A program made the position numbers and the translations under genes. A DNA stretch of 8,355 nucleotides from an archaeon (GTDB lineage: Archaea > Altiarchaeota > Altiarchaeia > JAFGQM01), in the NCBI GenBank assembly GCA_029932835.1, contig JAOZPI010000007.1:10432-18786 (forward strand), in the 5' to 3' direction. The notes under the pieces were generated by a model that had not been told where the DNA came from, ran no database searches, and saw only the letters and a program-made list of their open reading frames with translations. Shown here in pieces: positions 5,379 to 8,355 of this stretch (within the stretch, counting starts at the first letter, position 1; each line of letters begins with the position of its first letter).

Positions 5379-8297
5379 ATGGAGCCCTTTGAGCCGGTGA
5401 AGCTGGAGGAAGAGATTCTAAGATACTGGGACAAAATAGACCTGTTCAAGAAGATATTGAAGAAGAACGAGAATGGGAAGAAGTTCTATTTTCTGGACGG
5501 CCCCCCCTATGTGAACGGTGAACCACACATGGGACATGCAAGGACCCGGGCAGTTAGGGACCCCCTCTTGAAGTACCGAATGATGAAGGGCTACAATGTA
5601 AATCTACAGCCAGGATTTGACTGCCACGGTCTGCCGATAGAGGTAAAGGTAGAAGAGGAGCTGGGGTTGAGGAGAAGGGAGGATATAGAGGTTATGGGAG
5701 CTGAAAAGTTTATAGACAAATGCAGATCCAGAGCCCTCTATTTTATAGACAGGTTTCTGGAGTTCTACAAGAGGTTTGGAATGCACTGGGACTTTGAACA
5801 TCCATATCGCACGCTGGATAATGAATATATTTCGTCCTCCTGGGCTTTTTTCAAGAAGTGCGAGGAAAAGGGGATTTTGTACAAGGGAAAAGCCACAACT
5901 GCCTGGTGCCCTCGTTGCGAGACCGCACTAGCTGGATACGAAGCCACTGATGAATATAGGGATGTCTCAGACTATTCTATATATGTAAAATTTCCTATTA
6001 GAGGGAGGGAGAAGGAGTACATACTCATATGGACTACAACTCCGTGGACCCTGCCGGCAAATCTCGCGGTTACAGTTAATCCAAAATATGAATATGTGTG
6101 GGTTGAGGTAGGAAATGGAGAAAGATGGTTAATGGCAGAAGAACTAGTGGACAGGGTGATGGAGGACTGTGGCGTAGAAGAATACAGAATCGTTGGGGGG
6201 GGAATGAAGGGAAAGGAATTGGAGGGAATGAAATATGAGTTTGTTTTATCTGACATAACGCCAGAGAACAAGAAATTGGAGGCAGATCACAAAAACGCAC
6301 ACTCCGTCATATTAGGGGATTTTGTAACTCTTGAGGATGGAACTGGGTGCGTACATACCGCCCCGGGGCATGGACAAGACGATTACTCGGTGGGGATAAA
6401 ATACAGGCTCCCTCCATTTTCTCCAGTTGGTCCTGAGGGCAGGTATACAAGAGAGGGAGGGAAACTGGAGGGGGTATATGTCAGGGATGCAGATTCTAAG
6501 GTAATAGAGATACTGAAATCCAGAGGGCTCCTTGCGGGAGAGAAGAGGATAACACACAGGTATGCACACTGCTGGAGATGCAAAACTCCGATTATATACA
6601 GGGCTTCTCCTCAGTGGTTTGTTAATGTAGGGAAGGTAAAAAGGGAGCTCATAGAGGAAAACAAGAAGGTGCGATGGATACCAGAGTGGGCTGGAGAGAA
6701 GAGGTTTAAAAACTGGATAGAAGAGGCGAGAGACTGGTGCATATCAAGACAGAGATACTGGGGCATTCCCCTTCCCATATGGGAGTGTGAATGTGGCGAG
6801 AGGGTTGTCATAGGAAGTTGGGAAGAGTTAAAAGAAAAGGCTATAAAACTGCCAGAGGGGGATGTGGATCTCCACGCACCCTATGTAAACAAGATAGAGC
6901 TAAAATGCCCAAAGTGTGGAAAGACGATGAAAAGGGTTCCGGATATCACAGACATATGGTTTGAGTCCGGGGCGGCGACATGGGCGTCGATGAATTATCC
7001 AAAAGAGAAAAGGTTTGAGAAGTTCTTTCCGGTTGATTTTATAACCGAGGGATTAGATCAGACGAGGGGATGGTTTTACACACTTATGGTGGAGGGGGTG
7101 ATTATGTTTGGACAGGCCCCCTACAGGAACGTGCTGATGAATGAATGGGTTTTGGATAAGGAGGGGGAGAAAATGTCCAAATCCCTAGGGAATGTAATCT
7201 CGCCCGCAGAGGTTATAGAGAGATATGGGGCGGATATAACAAGATTTTACCTCCTCTCCGAAACAGAAGTGTGGGAAAAACTAAAATTTGATATGGACGG
7301 CCTAAAGATAACCTTCCGCCTCTTCAACACCCTCTGGAATTCCTACCAATTCCTAAAGACCTATATGTCTGCTGCAGGATTTAACCCCAGGGATGCAGAT
7401 GCAGGGGAGTATGAAGACGTCATGAAGGTGGAGGATGCCTGGATTATATCACGGCTTTCTTCCCTAAACCAAGAGGTTACGAGGGGGCTGGAGGAGTTCA
7501 GGCCCTATGAGGCAGTGATCAGGATAGAGGATTTTATATTAAACGATCTGTCTAGATGGTATATAAAGGCCATAAGGGACAGAACGTGGATAAATGCAAG
7601 TAGGAGAGATAAAGAAGCAGCACTCTTGACGCTCCATATGGTCCTCTCTGAAACTACCAGAATGCTTGCGCCCTTTGCTCCATTCATATCCGAATACATA
7701 TTCCGGGATCTGATGGGAGAGGAAAGCGTATTCTTGAGAGGGTGGCCAAGCATAGCCATATCCCCAAGTCAAGAACTGGAGAGGGAAATGGAAGTGGCTA
7801 AAGAGATAGTGGAGCAGGTAAATGCAGCGAGGGGGGAGCTCGGGATAAAGCTAAGGTGGCCTGTTGATGAGATCGCAGTGGTGACCAAAGTAGATATAAA
7901 CGACGTGGCTGAAGTGATCGAGAAGATGGCCAATGCAAAAAGGGTGAGAATTGTTGACAAAGTTGAGGGAGAAGGATGGGTAGAGAGGGAATTCTCAGCT
8001 GGAAGGGTGTTTGTCAAAAGGGAGAGATCAAAGGAGACAATAGAGGAGGGCCTTATTAGGGATCTCATGCGCCACATACAGGTAATGCGGAAGAAAGAGA
8101 AGCTGGATGTCACTGAGGAAATAAAGCTGAAGGTGTACAGCGGGGTAGAATTTAAGAAGACAATTGAGAGGTTCTTGGACGAGATAAAGGAGAACACGAC
8201 AGCCAGCGAAATTGAGGTTGGGGAGGGAAAGCCAGAGAAATTTAAGGCTGAAGTAGAGGTTGGAGGAGAGAGGGTATGGGTGGATTACGAGAGGTGA
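5379..8297 (+). CDS. ileS: Isoleucyl-tRNA synthetase, archaeal type
   Basis: Class I synthetase that charges tRNA-Ile in the cytoplasm and hydrolyses mischarged valine. The 972-residue protein shows HMGH (50-53) as the HIGH motif and EKMSKSLGN with KMSKS at 598-602. The CP1 editing domain has its threonine-rich WTTTPWTLP (218-226) and HGQDD (331-335) with the conserved Asp, so proofreading should be intact. Cysteine pairs occur at 177/180, 398/401, 470/472 and 510/513; the last two form a probable zinc ribbon. ITEGLDQTRGWFYTLM just before KMSKS distinguishes it from ValRS. The region from about 690 to 800 (SRLSSLNQE onward to RWYIKAIRDRTW) is the helical anticodon-binding domain, and the charged C-terminus contains RHIQVMRKKEKLDV. 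The length is slightly below the usual ~1000-1050. ATG 5379 is preferred over ATG 5340 because the TATA-like element lies between them and the extra 13 codons look non-family. It is probably leaderless. Confidence 0.97.
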   Translation: MEPFEPVKLEEEILRYWDKIDLFKKILKKNENGKKFYFLDGPPYVNGEPHMGHARTRAVRDPLLKYRMMKGYNVNLQPGFDCHGLPIEVKVEEELGLRRREDIEVMGAEKFIDKCRSRALYFIDRFLEFYKRFGMHWDFEHPYRTLDNEYISSSWAFFKKCEEKGILYKGKATTAWCPRCETALAGYEATDEYRDVSDYSIYVKFPIRGREKEYILIWTTTPWTLPANLAVTVNPKYEYVWVEVGNGERWLMAEELVDRVMEDCGVEEYRIVGGGMKGKELEGMKYEFVLSDITPENKKLEADHKNAHSVILGDFVTLEDGTGCVHTAPGHGQDDYSVGIKYRLPPFSPVGPEGRYTREGGKLEGVYVRDADSKVIEILKSRGLLAGEKRITHRYAHCWRCKTPIIYRASPQWFVNVGKVKRELIEENKKVRWIPEWAGEKRFKNWIEEARDWCISRQRYWGIPLPIWECECGERVVIGSWEELKEKAIKLPEGDVDLHAPYVNKIELKCPKCGKTMKRVPDITDIWFESGAATWASMNYPKEKRFEKFFPVDFITEGLDQTRGWFYTLMVEGVIMFGQAPYRNVLMNEWVLDKEGEKMSKSLGNVISPAEVIERYGADITRFYLLSETEVWEKLKFDMDGLKITFRLFNTLWNSYQFLKTYMSAAGFNPRDADAGEYEDVMKVEDAWIISRLSSLNQEVTRGLEEFRPYEAVIRIEDFILNDLSRWYIKAIRDRTWINASRRDKEAALLTLHMVLSETTRMLAPFAPFISEYIFRDLMGEESVFLRGWPSIAISPSQELEREMEVAKEIVEQVNAARGELGIKLRWPVDEIAVVTKVDINDVAEVIEKMANAKRVRIVDKVEGEGWVEREFSAGRVFVKRERSKETIEEGLIRDLMRHIQVMRKKEKLDVTEEIKLKVYSGVEFKKTIERFLDEIKENTTASEIEVGEGKPEKFKAEVEVGGERVWVDYER

Positions 8298-8306
8298 GGA
8301 GAGATC

Positions 8307-8316
8307 AAATTTAAAG
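8307..8316 (+). promoter_or_regulatory. Possible TATA box of the gene starting at 8341
   Basis: AAATTTAAAG is centred about 29-30 nt before the ATG at 8341, a spacing like that before the other first genes in this window. The evidence is limited because only five codons of the gene are visible. Confidence 0.35.
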
Positions 8317-8340
8317 GGAGAGAATCAAATAATAAGGAAG

Positions 8341-8355
8341 ATGGAAAGAGTGAGT
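8341..8355 (+). CDS. Probable start of a new gene, truncated by window edge
   Basis: An ATG follows the 43-nt gap after ileS and the frame stays open for the five codons left (MERVS). It has a TATA-like element upstream and shares the ATGGA beginning of the other putative leaderless genes here. GGAAG directly before the ATG is too close for a good Shine-Dalgarno. Nothing can be said about the product. Confidence 0.35.

Noticed and set aside
6195..6202. Run of eight G in ileS, with similar 6-7 G runs near 25, 3134 and 4626, considered as frameshift or quadruplex sites
   Set aside because: All frames stay open through the runs and the products are full length; G-rich Gly/Arg codons explain them.
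7769..8197. 142-codon minus-strand ORF inside the 3' end of ileS
   Set aside because: Ser/Phe-rich antisense of the charged IleRS C-terminal domain, with no independent signal.

Overview
The window reads as archaeal chromosome. The evidence is the archaeal-type isoleucyl-tRNA synthetase, four protein families known mainly from archaea (AIR-synthase-like, DUF447, beta-RFAP synthase, DUF1464), TATA boxes placed about 26-30 nt upstream of start codons, and very heavy use of AGG/AGA for Arg, ATA for Ile and GGG for Gly on purine-rich coding strands. Two genes belong to the methanopterin pathway, so the organism probably makes a tetrahydromethanopterin-type C1 carrier (a methanogen, methane/alkane oxidiser, or another archaeon with an archaeal Wood-Ljungdahl branch). 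I cannot name the genus.

Layout. Positions 1-2835 hold a tight plus-strand operon with overlapping genes: the 3' part of an AIR-synthase-related protein, a DUF447 putative flavoprotein, beta-ribofuranosylaminobenzene 5'-phosphate (beta-RFAP) synthase, and a CPBP-family membrane protease that overlaps the synthase stop by ATGA. The operon's internal starts carry purine-rich Shine-Dalgarno sequences. A 45-nt gap with a clear TATA box leads to a DUF98 chorismate-lyase-like gene (2881-3384). A 324-codon gene of unknown function lies convergently on the minus strand (3362-4336), overlapping the lyase's 3' end by 23 nt. It is divergent from a DUF1464 ASKHA-fold gene (4382-5299), with a 45-bp bidirectional promoter between them. 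A 79-nt gap then leads to ileS (5379-8297), and a new gene seems to start at 8341.

How the genes fit together. The chorismate-lyase-like protein should supply 4-hydroxybenzoate, and beta-RFAP synthase condenses such an arene acid with phosphoribosyl pyrophosphate. These are the first steps toward the aryl-ribitol part of methanopterin. DUF447 and the AIR-like protein are candidate partners by operon position only. The right half is translation (ileS) and a predicted kinase-like protein of unknown substrate.

Gene starts fall into two classes. Genes inside the operon have Shine-Dalgarno sequences. Genes that open a transcription unit have none, and have a TATA box at the distance expected for leaderless mRNA. 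The least explained element is the basic, cysteine-free minus-strand protein. No RNA genes, mobile elements, CRISPR arrays or substantial repeats were seen, and no gene-free stretch exceeds 80 nt.
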